From the NCBI RefSeq assembly GCF_000340215.1, contig NW_006921541.1, positions 3,532,954 through 3,596,953 of the forward strand: a stretch of 64,000 nucleotides of DNA. Direction: 5' to 3'. The translations under genes and the position numbers were made by a program. The notes under the pieces were generated by a model. The model was not told where the DNA came from, did not search any database, and saw nothing but the letters and a program-made list of their open reading frames with translations. This document shows positions 11,181 to 20,399 of this stretch, piece by piece. The stretch's first letter is position 1, and the number at the start of each line of letters is the position of its first letter. The stretch comes from Pseudocercospora fijiensis CIRAD86. Its lineage: Eukaryota > Ascomycota > Dothideomycetes > Mycosphaerellales > Mycosphaerellaceae.

Positions 11181-13729
11181 TAGAACACCCGGTCGCCATC
11201 GATGTCGAGGGTGTTATCGCCGGACACCATCTCGATTCTGGTATCGTCAGCTTTGCCTGGAAGCTTCACGAACGCAACGGCAGCTGTGTTGGTGGGGATG
11301 GTGACGATGTCCTTGTCGGAAAGACCAAGCTGAGGTGGCTGCGACCACTTGACAGATGCAATAACGGTTGATGACTGGCCATCGATGACGTGGAAGCCGA
11401 TGAGATGATCATCAACTGAGACAGCGGCGGTACGGTTCACTTCCTCAGCATAGTTGATAGTCTGACCATATCCCTGCATGACGGCATACTCCGTACTGTC
11501 CTTGAAGACAACAGGAGGAACATGTCGAACGAAGGGCATCTGCGGCTTCTTAGAAGCGATGGCATGTCGACTCAGCATCGTGCCAAACTGAATTTGAGGA
11601 TCAGAGTTGTTCTTGCCTCGCAGATAAGAAGACCACATATTCTTGGAGAACACGGGATTCTCAGAACTGCCTCCAGGGAAGTAAGTCTGAAGATCTTGTA
11701 GTTGATACCACTTGCGCCCCAGCTGTGATTGCTTCTGGATCTCCTGAGCGTACGGGTAGAGTCGGAAGACAAGGTCGTGAGAACCACCCTTTGGATCACG
11801 GCAATTGCGCACGAAGTCCAAGAACATCATCTCTTCTTGGGTCATCGAGGCGCTGAAATCCTTCTTCAGACCTCCAATTCGCTTGAAGCTCAAGTGCGGC
11901 TCCATGTTCTGTGTCAGAGCATAGCTAGACGTGAAACGAAGCTCGAGGTACGGATGCTTCTCGTCAGGCACCCACTTCGATGACATATTTGAAATGGCGG
12001 ATGTTGGTTCACCGGTCTTACGATGATGCAAGCGCCCGAATGGAAACATCAGTACGCCATCGTGATTGATTGTGCCGCCCTTCTTGCCCTGGCGACGGAA
12101 AGTGTAGAGAAACTTGAGACATGGCGCGTAGCCGATCTTGGAGAGCCGGAAGCTGAGGCCAGCGACGTTGGCAGCTTCGACTGGTGACGTTGGATCAGAC
12201 ATATGTGGCAGCATGCCATGGTCAGTCATCGCATATGCCGGAGAATGGAAGGTGTTCTCTGCTGCTGCGTGCTTGTCTTCCTTTTGATCTGAGAGACGCA
12301 CAAACTTGGCCCGCTCGTGCTCGTTAAGATTGTCACGAAAGACGACCCAATCTGGAGCAGTGACCTGCAGCGGCTCCAAGACAATGTCAACTCCATCAAA
12401 AGACACCACCTGGGCCTCAGAGCTGATGTGTGCTTCCTTGGCTTGCTGACGATCGTAGACTTTGGACTCTTTTGCGGTGGGAGGCAATTGACCGGTACGG
12501 AGCAGGAAATTGCTCGAGACTGTATCCTTGTTACACCCAGAAGCGTAGCCGCAATCATGTTCTGCTGGCATGGTGGAGCTGAGAGTGAGCAACGGATCGG
12601 TCTGCAGATCAAACTGGTGAGGCTTGGCGTTGAAACCCTTGATAGCAGCGGGCGTCTCACGCTCTGAAGCGTCATGACTGTAGAAGACAGGCTGGAGAAG
12701 ATCATTGGAGCAGCGACGTAGAACCACAAGCTTTGCGGGCTTTGTGCTGAGATGTTGGCGAATGAGTCGAGCAGAAGTTGGCGTGCCATCCTCCTCATAC
12801 TCTGTCATGACGACATCGCACTCAGATTCCGGATCGATGAGAGAGACGAGAGCTGCAACCTCGAGATCCGAAAGAACATCGGACTGGAAAAGAGTCGCAG
12901 CTTCCTCAGCAGAGAGAATTTCGGCTGCCTGGAGCTGTGCAACCAAGATGCTGAGCTTGAATTCTGGGTCCTTGAGATCGATAGAGACAGTGACGAGCGA
13001 GTCAAGGATGTACTGAACAGCCTTGCACTTGATGGCATAGAGACATTGTGGCTGTGGATAGGTGTCATCGTCTTTGATGAGTTGCGCTGCCACTGCAGTT
13101 GCAATCGCGACATCGGAAGACTTGTGGGAGTCGCTGGGAATCATGAAGACATGATTTGGCTTCTCATCCTTCATAGTTGTGTTGTGGACAATTTCATCCA
13201 ACAAGACGTCGTCAGGCCCCGAGGTAGACTGGTCGTAGAAGCGAGCGACATCGGCGAAGTCATCAATGGTCTGCTCGTTGTCTTGAGTTCCAGCGCCAGA
13301 AGATGCATCTGAACCATCTGCGGTTGAATTTCTAGCGACCGATGTGACTGAATGTGATGACTCATTTGTGAGAGTTGGAGATGGCGAGCGCGAGGCTGGC
13401 TGGGCAGAAGATGACAAGAGTCGCGTGAAGTCCTGTGGATCTTCGTCATTGGTCCACTCGGCGCGACGATTGACATCGTCCTCTGCCTCGTCATCGTCAC
13501 CAGAGAGAGACGCTGCGTCATCGGGACCAAGCCAGTTGTGTGGCAGGTTCTCGACACTGTGCTCCATAGCAACGTTGCCGGGAGAGCGAGCAGAGGCGCG
13601 GCGCTCAGCACGAGTGGGTGAGCCGATGGTGAGGCGGGGAGAGCGACTACCACGACGGCTTGAAGGACGAGAGGTGTTGCGCAAGCTGGCGCGATGGCTG
13701 TGGACGTTGGGATCGTCCGTGGTCGCCAT
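11177..13729 (-). CDS. N-terminal part of the same large helicase-like protein
   Basis: An 850-codon frame starts at an ATG in a strong context (CAACCATGG) and ends at a TGA overlapping the helicase frame. The first ~70 residues are Ser/Arg-rich and disordered, followed by acidic patches. The rest is globular with no domain I recognise (for example LGRKWYQLQDLQTYFPGG near residue 690). Its last residues (DGDRVFY) run straight into the next frame one base out of register. Candidate GT..AG introns of about 40-60 nt exist across the junction, but I could not find one that fits both phases convincingly. Upstream, 13730-13880 is a plausible 5' UTR and promoter. Confidence 0.82.
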   Translation of the reverse strand: MATTDDPNVHSHRASLRNTSRPSSRRGSRSPRLTIGSPTRAERRASARSPGNVAMEHSVENLPHNWLGPDDAASLSGDDDEAEDDVNRRAEWTNDEDPQDFTRLLSSSAQPASRSPSPTLTNESSHSVTSVARNSTADGSDASSGAGTQDNEQTIDDFADVARFYDQSTSGPDDVLLDEIVHNTTMKDEKPNHVFMIPSDSHKSSDVAIATAVAAQLIKDDDTYPQPQCLYAIKCKAVQYILDSLVTVSIDLKDPEFKLSILVAQLQAAEILSAEEAATLFQSDVLSDLEVAALVSLIDPESECDVVMTEYEEDGTPTSARLIRQHLSTKPAKLVVLRRCSNDLLQPVFYSHDASERETPAAIKGFNAKPHQFDLQTDPLLTLSSTMPAEHDCGYASGCNKDTVSSNFLLRTGQLPPTAKESKVYDRQQAKEAHISSEAQVVSFDGVDIVLEPLQVTAPDWVVFRDNLNEHERAKFVRLSDQKEDKHAAAENTFHSPAYAMTDHGMLPHMSDPTSPVEAANVAGLSFRLSKIGYAPCLKFLYTFRRQGKKGGTINHDGVLMFPFGRLHHRKTGEPTSAISNMSSKWVPDEKHPYLELRFTSSYALTQNMEPHLSFKRIGGLKKDFSASMTQEEMMFLDFVRNCRDPKGGSHDLVFRLYPYAQEIQKQSQLGRKWYQLQDLQTYFPGGSSENPVFSKNMWSSYLRGKNNSDPQIQFGTMLSRHAIASKKPQMPFVRHVPPVVFKDSTEYAVMQGYGQTINYAEEVNRTAAVSVDDHLIGFHVIDGQSSTVIASVKWSQPPQLGLSDKDIVTIPTNTAAVAFVKLPGKADDTRIEMVSGDNTLDIDGDRVFY

Positions 13730-13879
13730 GGTTGAGCGTGTAGAAGCACAGTCGGCGTCTCTAACAAATGAATGTGGTCAGCGATTGAAGTCAAGTCAGA
13801 TTCTGATGGTGCCGATAGGCAGGCACCAACCTTGATGTCTTGGACTCGCGCTGGCTCAGAGTGGCACTGCACGCGGCGT

Positions 13880-15480
13880 GACGAAGGTGGGGTTATGCGA
13901 CGGCGGCGGCGGCGTCAATGCTGCGGCGGATGGTATGACTTGATGCAGGAAGCGGTCGCGCGATTGCTGAAGATGGTATAAGGGGAAGGGGGGCGGAGTG
14001 TGGTGTGCACGACCAAGTCTTGAGGACGGTCGAAGAGCGGAAATTTTTTCGGCGACGCGCGATTGAAATTTGCGCAGTGGTGGTCCAAGCTTCGGAACGG
14101 GAGCGGAAGGCAACACCAGGCAATCACGTACGGCAGAGCCTTCTGATTGATTGTACTAGCCATTTGACAGCCCTGATTGGTCGAGTGTCGGCAATGACAG
14201 CAAAAAGCTCACCTGCAGCGTTTCAGATATGATCCCACTTTACCATCGAAAGACACGCAGGAAGGAACAAGAGGATCTGAGGCGCCAGTGGTAGTCAACT
14301 GCCTTCGGGTGCGTGGGCCGGAAATGCTGTCCAGTGGCTTCGCAAGCGTTTACAGACAAGAGGAGGGTTCTCGATACAGAAAATGGTCTGGATGCGGAAG
14401 TGCTTCTATTCATCGTCCTACTGTCTGGCCGTCAGAACACATCCTCTCGGATGTGCGTCTTCTGGACCAAAGGTATTGCAACTACTCGTGACCCTTGAGG
14501 CTTCGTGGACGAATTCGGCCCCGAGACGAGCCTGCCAGCGTCCGCTTACTCATGGCTTTCAGCAACATCGTATGCACAAGAGACGAGTGCGGTGATTGAT
14601 GCGCTGTGTTCCAGCTTCACCAGCTGAAAGGCCTGACAGATTTGGGTTGGTAGATGACTATAACCGACGTCAGAACCAAGGGCATGTGTTCGTGTTTGGG
14701 TGTAAACATACGCATTATTATACCCGCGATTGAGCAATACGCCAGTCGCTAGGATATGAGGATCTTCTATCGGATCCTGGGTGCGACTGCGTGCATGCAA
14801 CAGCAGAAACACAGTTTGCACGTTGGCTGGTAAACGACGTGAAGTTGCAAATTCCCGCTAGTGGACGGCACATCCTTGAGCCTAAGTATTAAGTCATGGG
14901 CTATTTCCGTCGAACGGAGTCGACTCCGCGCACAGATCCTGGATGCAAAGCGAGCCAATCCTATCCGTGGCTTTGTCGCCCCCTCTGTGACTAACTTAGT
15001 CCGAGAGTACAGAGCAATTCTATAATTCGTGGAGCGCTGCGGGTATTATCAGCTCACGAACGGCGCGCACATGTCGGCAATGATGTACCTTGTGAAAAGT
15101 TGCTGCGGTCTGGCCGCAACAAATACAATGTATGCACAGAGGCAAAGATGATTGTTGGAGGGGTGTTGTGTGACGTGGGTCTATTGAACCATCTTGCGGA
15201 CGGTGATGAATTATTTCGATGGAAACTGAGTGCTCAGAAATGCCAACGCCGCGTGGAGGTGCGAGCACGGACCGCCAGTCTCAAATGTTCGCGTTGGTTC
15301 ACAAGCGGACCAGAGCCAGTCTTGGCATGCTTTTTTCATGTGAAAGTTGAGTGGGCGAGTCTGTCACAGCTGCGCACCACGGATTCCGATCCATTACCAC
15401 TGACTTTACGACGTCGCGATAGCATGTGCTACACTCTCAAGCTTCTGGCTCGCTGAATTGCTGATCGTACACAGTCCGCT
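13880..15480. other. Intergenic region, no convincing gene
   Basis: Composition is normal (not RIP-mutated). Short open frames occur on both strands, but none starts at a good ATG and also has protein-like composition or splice sites. A 12-G homopolymer lies at 15488-15499, just beyond the 3' end of the next gene. I see no RNA gene here. Confidence 0.5.
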
Positions 15481-15566
15481 GTGGGTTGGGGGGGGGGGGG
15501 TGCTGTGGTCCATTCACTCTTCATGATGGCAGCCTAGAGGCTCTTTCATTGCTCCAGCAACATCTC

Positions 15567-16244
15567 TTACGCCAACCAGGCGCTGACTCCAACAAGCCCC
15601 GCACCCACGACGATTGCAGTCCTTGCAATGCTCAGAGCGGCGAACTTCTTGATGAACTGCACAGTATTGCTCTTCTCCGCCTCCCTATCAATCGGCGCAT
15701 CTTCATACGGCTCAACCTTCTCTTCGTCGCCAGCAACTCTTGCAACTTTGTGTCCCAAAGGCGCCATCAAAGTGCCTGTAAACGGAAAGATTGCAGCGAC
15801 CAATGCCGCAGCGGTAGCCCAGCGCGTCCAAATTCCGTTTCCAGCAACTCTCGCTCTGTGTGCTACCACTCCGAAAGCAGCAATTGTCGCAAGTTCAAGG
15901 GGCACCTGTACGCGGAACATGGCTGTCTCCATAGCAGAGAATTGTTGCGCTACAGCTTTGTATGCGCCGGAGCTTCCAAGTGCCAAGGCGAAGTCGAAGC
16001 CGCGAGTTGAGACTGTGGGTGTAAGACGACCGGATTCGATTGGCGTCTGAGGAACATTAAGAGATGGTGATGGACGCGTAATTGACGGCGTTGGAGGTTG
16101 CGGTTGTGATGGCGACTTGTACAGTAATGGTCGTAGCATGGGTGGGAAGACGAGGAAGGTCGTTGTCGCCATTGCTGAGCCCAAGTAGAAGGTGGAGGCC
16201 AGGGCGAAGGCCTTAAGGTATGCGGAATCGCTGTGAGACGCCAT
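15567..16244 (-). CDS. DUF1772-like integral membrane protein
   Basis: This single-exon frame of 225 codons starts at an ATG (MASHSDSAYLKAF). It has four hydrophobic segments: about residues 10-35 (ending FLVFPPML), 110-130 (VPLELATIAAFGVV), 140-165 (WATAAALVAAIFPFTG) and 200-224 (SIARTAIVVGAGLVGVSAWL). A Pro/Ser-rich loop separates the first two. Four helices, the length and the C-terminal R..(A/I)(V/L)-rich helix resemble the DUF1772/anthrone-oxygenase-like family. Some members of that family act in polyketide pathways, but no biosynthetic genes are nearby, so no reaction is claimed. The 100-N gap lies 93 bp upstream and may hide part of the promoter. Confidence 0.75.
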   Translation of the reverse strand: MASHSDSAYLKAFALASTFYLGSAMATTTFLVFPPMLRPLLYKSPSQPQPPTPSITRPSPSLNVPQTPIESGRLTPTVSTRGFDFALALGSSGAYKAVAQQFSAMETAMFRVQVPLELATIAAFGVVAHRARVAGNGIWTRWATAAALVAAIFPFTGTLMAPLGHKVARVAGDEEKVEPYEDAPIDREAEKSNTVQFIKKFAALSIARTAIVVGAGLVGVSAWLA

Positions 16245-16336
16245 GATGGGCAGAGAGAAGCTGGGGGCAGATAGGAGCTCAAGGAGCGACGTTATACAGA
16301 AACCCAGGAAAAGAAGTGTGTTGACACCGAAGTGTG

Positions 16337-16436
16337 NNNNNNNNNNNNNNNNNNNNNNNNNNNNNNNNNNNNNNNNNNNNNNNNNNNNNNNNNNNNNNNN
16401 NNNNNNNNNNNNNNNNNNNNNNNNNNNNNNNNNNNN
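16337..16436. other. Assembly gap of exactly 100 N
   Basis: One hundred consecutive Ns is the usual placeholder for a gap of unknown size. Both edges carry the same short phrase (CCGAAGTGTG at 16327-16336 and 16441-16450), so a collapsed or mis-joined repeat is possible. Any translation through this point is meaningless. Confidence 0.99.
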
Positions 16437-17130
16437 TGACCCGAAGTGTGAAGTGAAGGTGAGAGTACGCGTTCAGCTGGAGCTCGGACCCACTTGCGAG
16501 GCTTGGCATCTCCTGACTACATTAACTACATCTCGTCCTGCTGGAGCACGAACGACCATCTCAATCCCACACAGCACTGGCACACCTCCCTACAGCAACC
16601 AGCAAGCGCCTAACTCTCTGCATATACACAAGCATTTCATTCCAGACGCTTGAGCAGCTCCGACGAGGATAGCGCCCGGTAGATGGGATGAAATCCGCAA
16701 GTCCTACATGCAGTCAAATCTGAGGCCAGCATATCGAAGCCAGCACATCGAAGTCAGCAGCATGGCCCTGATTGCTTGACTTGAGACACCTTCAACTGAC
16801 GAAATAGCGCCTGGCGTACTCACTAGCACAACTTGGGCGAGAGAGAGAAGACAGGCGAAGGTGGGAAGTGCTTCGAGAGAGGCGATGGAATGGAGCAATC
16901 TGATGGTCTATGCGTCTTCTGTGACAATGCGAACGATCCGGAGATGGACGGCTGAGACATTACCGGATCTCGCGCCTTTCGAGTGAAATCTTGACCTGCA
17001 CTCTACTTCACGAGTTGAGGATGGGCGCTGAGCTTGTGGGGACGATTGCTACATTGCACTTTGCGCTGGAGTTCTTTAATGCAATGATTGGCATCGCCGA
17101 AATGGAGCGCAAACTGCCGCAGAAGTAAGT
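16437..17130. other. Intergenic region, nothing recognised
   Basis: Normal composition, with no frame having a good start and protein-like content on either strand. It probably includes the promoter side of flanking genes. Confidence 0.5.
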
Positions 17131-17424
17131 CTATTCAACCTTCTTTTCACCGCTTCTGCCTCTCTCTCCCTCGGAGTCATCTGCTTTGAAAGCCTCCCAT
17201 TTCCAGTGGTCTGCTTGAATAAGGTGTCTCATCTCGAAGTCATAAACTACATTTCCCGTCCCTTTCACGCTTTGGGGGCAGCTGTCACATTCATGGCAAC
17301 CTTCACATGCACTTCCACAGTCACACGCACTGCTCACTGCATGTGACTGAGCTTTCCTCGAGGCCACAGTGGCATATGCTTTGCTCCGCAATCGTGCTAG
17401 CAGCAATATTTGGACACACACCAC
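17131..17424 (-). CDS. Possible exon of a Cys-rich protein
   Basis: A 97-codon open frame on the minus strand contains CDCGSACEGCHECDSC, seven cysteines in sixteen residues. That pattern is like a metal-binding or small secreted Cys-rich protein. It is followed by an acidic, Gly/Arg-rich tail. No in-frame ATG precedes the Cys cluster, but acceptor-like GTGAGCAG and CTCAG lie just before it, so it could be a second exon. The opposite orientation to the neighbouring secreted gene and the missing start keep confidence low. Confidence 0.25.
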   Translation of the reverse strand: MVCVQILLLARLRSKAYATVASRKAQSHAVSSACDCGSACEGCHECDSCPQSVKGTGNVVYDFEMRHLIQADHWKWEAFKADDSEGERGRSGEKKVE

Positions 17425-17530
17425 ACAAAGCTATCTCGCTACAAGCGCAAGCATTACCAGAATATACACATAACAACCAGCATTACGCACACTTCAGCAA
17501 TCCTACTACGGAATCGAGAGTAGTATCAAG

Positions 17531-18157
17531 ATGGGTAAATCATGTCCTCGCACTGATATGACTCGAGGCTGACTCCGAATAGCTTTGATTGTCAAGATCT
17601 TCTCGATCATCCTAGTCGCTCTGGCCTATCTCACCACGACCGTCTCAGCCTGGTCAGTCGCGGTCCACAACACCACTGACTGCAGTGACTTCTTTGACGA
17701 GACTTCCGGGCAAGATATTCCTGTCAGCTATTTCGCCTACAGCAACCTGCATAGCCAAGTCTCATCAAGCGCTTGCTTCGCGCTTGGCCGCTACGAAGAA
17801 TCGGATGACTGTGCCTACTCCAAAGACGGAGGACGTACCTTTACGGACTGCAAGGACATGATTGACATCTTCTCTCGAGACTTCGTCGACTCACATACCT
17901 TGTCCTTCGGCTTTCCTTGCGACACGAAATGCAACGTCTATTATGGCAATGATCAGTGCGTAACGAATCCTGAGAGCTGTGAGGCCGGAAAATGCCTGGA
18001 CTTGTCTGATCTGATTATGGATGATAAACTTCCCATCTCGTTCCAATGCTTTGATCAGGAGGACAAGGCGAAGATCGAGGAGTGCAGGAAGTCGGCAACT
18101 GGGCCAAGGGCAAATTTCTGGGCCGGAGTTGGCTTCCGAGACGGGGAAAAGGGATAG
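17531..18157 (+). CDS. Small secreted Cys-rich protein A (two exons)
   Basis: The ATG at 17531 is followed by one base (exon ATGG) and then a 48-bp intron, 17535-17582 (donor GTAAAT, branch GGCTGACTCC, acceptor AATAG). The long second exon is 17583-18157. Splicing gives MALIVKIFSII.. with a clean signal peptide of about 23 residues ending VSA before Trp. The mature protein of about 168 residues has 11 cysteines. It begins WSVAVHNTTDCS, matching the start of the neighbouring secreted protein B (WQATIYNNGDCS), with the later pattern YF.YS..C..G..DC.Y..GG..C also shared. They are likely tandem paralogues. Secretion is predicted; an effector-like role is only an inference from size, cysteines and position next to repeats. 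Without the micro-exon the frame appears to lack an ATG. Confidence 0.8.
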
Positions 18158-18502
18158 CAAGGAGCGCATTCACCAAGGTTCTGTGATGGGTTTACATTTA
18201 CGAAGCAACGACTGCACTGATTTCGTGGCGCATTTGGGGAGGGACTTCGCTAGGTTTTTCTTTTGTTTACTCCTAGCTTTGAAATCATTGAATATATGAC
18301 TTTCACTATCGTAAGTACAGGATTCATGATCGTAGTCTCATCCTCCGCTGAACGTGAAGCTGATCGCCAATGCAGCTGTCATCACAGGCACAAAGTGAAG
18401 GAAGCGAGTGAACGCACGGACTTTGGACGCCGCAGCTGGTGAACGCATGAACGCATGTGACAGACGCTAGTCACTAGCGCCGTTTCGATCACTGCGGAAA
18501 CC

Positions 18503-18510
18503 TATTTAAG
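18503..18510 (+). promoter_or_regulatory. TATA-like box upstream of secreted protein B
   Basis: TATTTAAG lies about 170 bp before the ATG at 18681. It is followed by a CT/CAAC-rich leader (18535-18670), typical of the 5' UTR of highly expressed fungal genes. Confidence 0.5.
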
Positions 18511-18680
18511 AGCCTCTACTTCGCGTCAACTTCAACCTCAAACACACACACCTCCGACAAGAACAACCTCAACCACCTTCGACCTCCAACCACTTTGCAT
18601 AGCACCCATCTACAACACCCTCGACAACCTCAATACACCCTTCAACACCTATACAAGCATCACTGAGCCTTTCCGACAAG

Positions 18681-19145
18681 ATGTTCTCAGTCAAGACCAT
18701 CACCGCCCTCATCGCCTCCGCCGCCCTCATCGCACCAGCTGCAGCCTGGCAGGCGACCATCTACAACAATGGCGACTGCTCGCACGGCGGCGCCAACTAC
18801 TTCGTCTACAGCGGCGCTGGACAGTCGCAGTGCATGACTGTCGGCTTCGCTGACGGCGCTGACTGCTCCTACCACGCCAACGGCGGCACTTCTCAGAGCG
18901 AATGTGGCGCGACCACATACACCACCTGGCTCCACGAGTTCTACGGCCCGGAGCGCGTCTCTATCTTCGTGCCTTCTGGGACCGAGTTGACCCACTGTGT
19001 CACCATCGGTACCAACACCTGCCAGACCAACAACGGCCCCAACTGCCGCACGTTCAAGGGCGACGCCGACGGTACCTGCATGCAGTTGAACGAGGGTACT
19101 TTCGACGCTTTCAACACCCTCCAGATGACGGCTGTCGACCTTTAA
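18681..19145 (+). CDS. Small secreted Cys-rich protein B
   Basis: The 154-residue protein starts at an ATG in good context (ACAAGATG). It has a signal peptide of about 22 residues (MFSVKTITALIASAALIAP, cleavage after AAA) and a mature part with 8 cysteines, rich in Gly, Thr and Asn. Its N-terminus and Cys spacing match protein A at 17531, so the two are probably a diverged tandem pair. The TAA stop (19143-19145) directly abuts a perfect splice donor, GTAAGT. The next exon would read SQGKAKKSFKA in a neighbouring frame. No known domain is recognised. Codon use is C-ending and strong, suggesting high expression. Confidence 0.85.
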   Translation: MFSVKTITALIASAALIAPAAAWQATIYNNGDCSHGGANYFVYSGAGQSQCMTVGFADGADCSYHANGGTSQSECGATTYTTWLHEFYGPERVSIFVPSGTELTHCVTIGTNTCQTNNGPNCRTFKGDADGTCMQLNEGTFDAFNTLQMTAVDL

Positions 19146-19201
19146 GTAAGTCAATTCACAATTTGACCTCGTGGTAATTTATCTAACCCTCTGACTTTCA
19201 G
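19146..19201 (+). other. Likely intron immediately after the stop codon of secreted protein B
   Basis: A 56-bp intron with donor GTAAGT, branch CTAAC/CTGAC and acceptor TTTCAG begins at the base after TAA. The following exon carries a coding-like stretch ending in TAG at 19240, now one base out of frame. Confidence 0.65.
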
Positions 19202-19245
19202 CTTCAGCCAGGGCAAGGCCAAGAAGTCTTTCAAGGCTTAGATGT

Positions 19246-19915
19246 GCTCGACCTGAACGACACCACCAATGACTACGCGCACCGAGACCAAACCAAGCAT
19301 GAAGCTGCCAAGAACGAGCAGCGATGAGCATGAGTTACGAATACGAAAGGCATGATCAATGACCATGGAAGTTTGAGATACCCGAAAACGCTGCATCAGC
19401 AAGCGAGAGCATGAGCGATGTTTGATTCTTGACTTTTTTGATTTTTGCTTTGCATTACCACGACGCCTCGACTTCTCCGCGAAAGCTGCCACCGCGGTAG
19501 TAGCACGATTACAGAAGCGCAGGATACGAATAGAAAATGAAAATGTTTGGTCTCGAAAATCTTCATGTGTTTCTCTTATTTCGTCACTTCCCTCGAGTTC
19601 AATTCTTGACTTTTGAGGTGAGGACGTGTTGTTCGGTACCTGGTAAGTTTTGTGTTTGAGAGTTCGCACGTCGTGAGAAGACTCGATCGATAGGCGCGGA
19701 GAAATTGTGAAGATCTCGTCGTTTTTTTTTCTGCTACAGTGTACAAAACAGAGTGGCAAGTTGTAGTCAGCATGTCAAGTGTCGTCGTGCGACTTCTGGT
19801 ATTATTGGCTGGTAGCCGTGGACACTTTTCTCCGGCTCAGAACCAGACACAGACAAGTTGTTAGGAACAACAGTATACTCTTTGACTCTGGCACTGAGGC
19901 TGCTGCGTGAAGCTA
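19246..19915. other. Intergenic region, nothing recognised
   Basis: A/T-rich runs and T-tracts (for example about 19720-19731) and scattered short frames. No gene is supported. Confidence 0.45.
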
Positions 19916-20293
19916 TCACGAAAGACGACGAAGGCACCACAACATAGGCACGATGTAAGCAAGGCACTGGAGGACAATGAGCACAACATGATGACACATC
20001 CACGAAACAAAAGAGAAGGGAAGACAGCGACACGTCTGGACAAACGAAATGCATTCCCCATTGTAGTAAGCGCCCATTAGATTATCAAAATTACCGACAT
20101 AGAAGTCCCCAAAAAGGTCATCCGCGGGAAAGAGAGAGATTCGTAGCCAGTCTTTCAGCAGAACGGCCATGATGTCTCTGTCCAAGCCGAGCGAGAGCTC
20201 TCTGAGGCGGGTTAATAAAGTTCTATGCCTGCTGCCACCTGTTTCTTTTGCATCATCAGTGGAGTAGAAATAAGAAGCGCCGTGCTCATACAT
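19916..20293 (-). CDS. Possible small protein of 125 residues, or 3' UTR of the Pro-rich gene
   Basis: The frame starts at an ATG (MYEHGASYFYSTDD) about 107 bp past the stop of the Pro/Gly-rich gene on the same strand. The middle has protein-like composition (LLKDWLRISLFPADDLFGDF) and the end is a hydrophobic, Cys-containing stretch (CHHVVLIVLQCLAYIV) like a membrane anchor. No family is recognised. It could be an independent gene, or simply open sequence in the 3' UTR. Confidence 0.3.
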   Translation of the reverse strand: MYEHGASYFYSTDDAKETGGSRHRTLLTRLRELSLGLDRDIMAVLLKDWLRISLFPADDLFGDFYVGNFDNLMGAYYNGECISFVQTCRCLPFSFVSWMCHHVVLIVLQCLAYIVPMLWCLRRLS

Positions 20294-20399
20294 CACAGCT
20301 TCTTCTTGAATTGGTTGTTTGTTGTTGTTAATGAATCCTCGACGCCAACAATATGCCCTGATGTCGGAATCGTCATGCGTTGCCTGCGTGCGCGTTTTA

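Noticed and set aside
9808..13312. Several plus- and minus-strand open frames of 100-230 codons inside the helicase gene
   Set aside because: They are shadows of the two long helicase-gene frames, with repetitive Arg/Ser-rich composition and no own starts or domains.
15100..15456. Open frame of 118 codons on the plus strand
   Set aside because: It has no ATG at its start (TTG), no splice sites or domain, and atypical composition.
15628..16050. Plus-strand frame of 140 codons over the DUF1772-like gene
   Set aside because: It is antisense to the membrane protein, which has the ATG, hydrophobic helices and family-like length.
16243..16653. Open frames crossing the run of Ns
   Set aside because: They exist only because Ns are translated as unknown residues.
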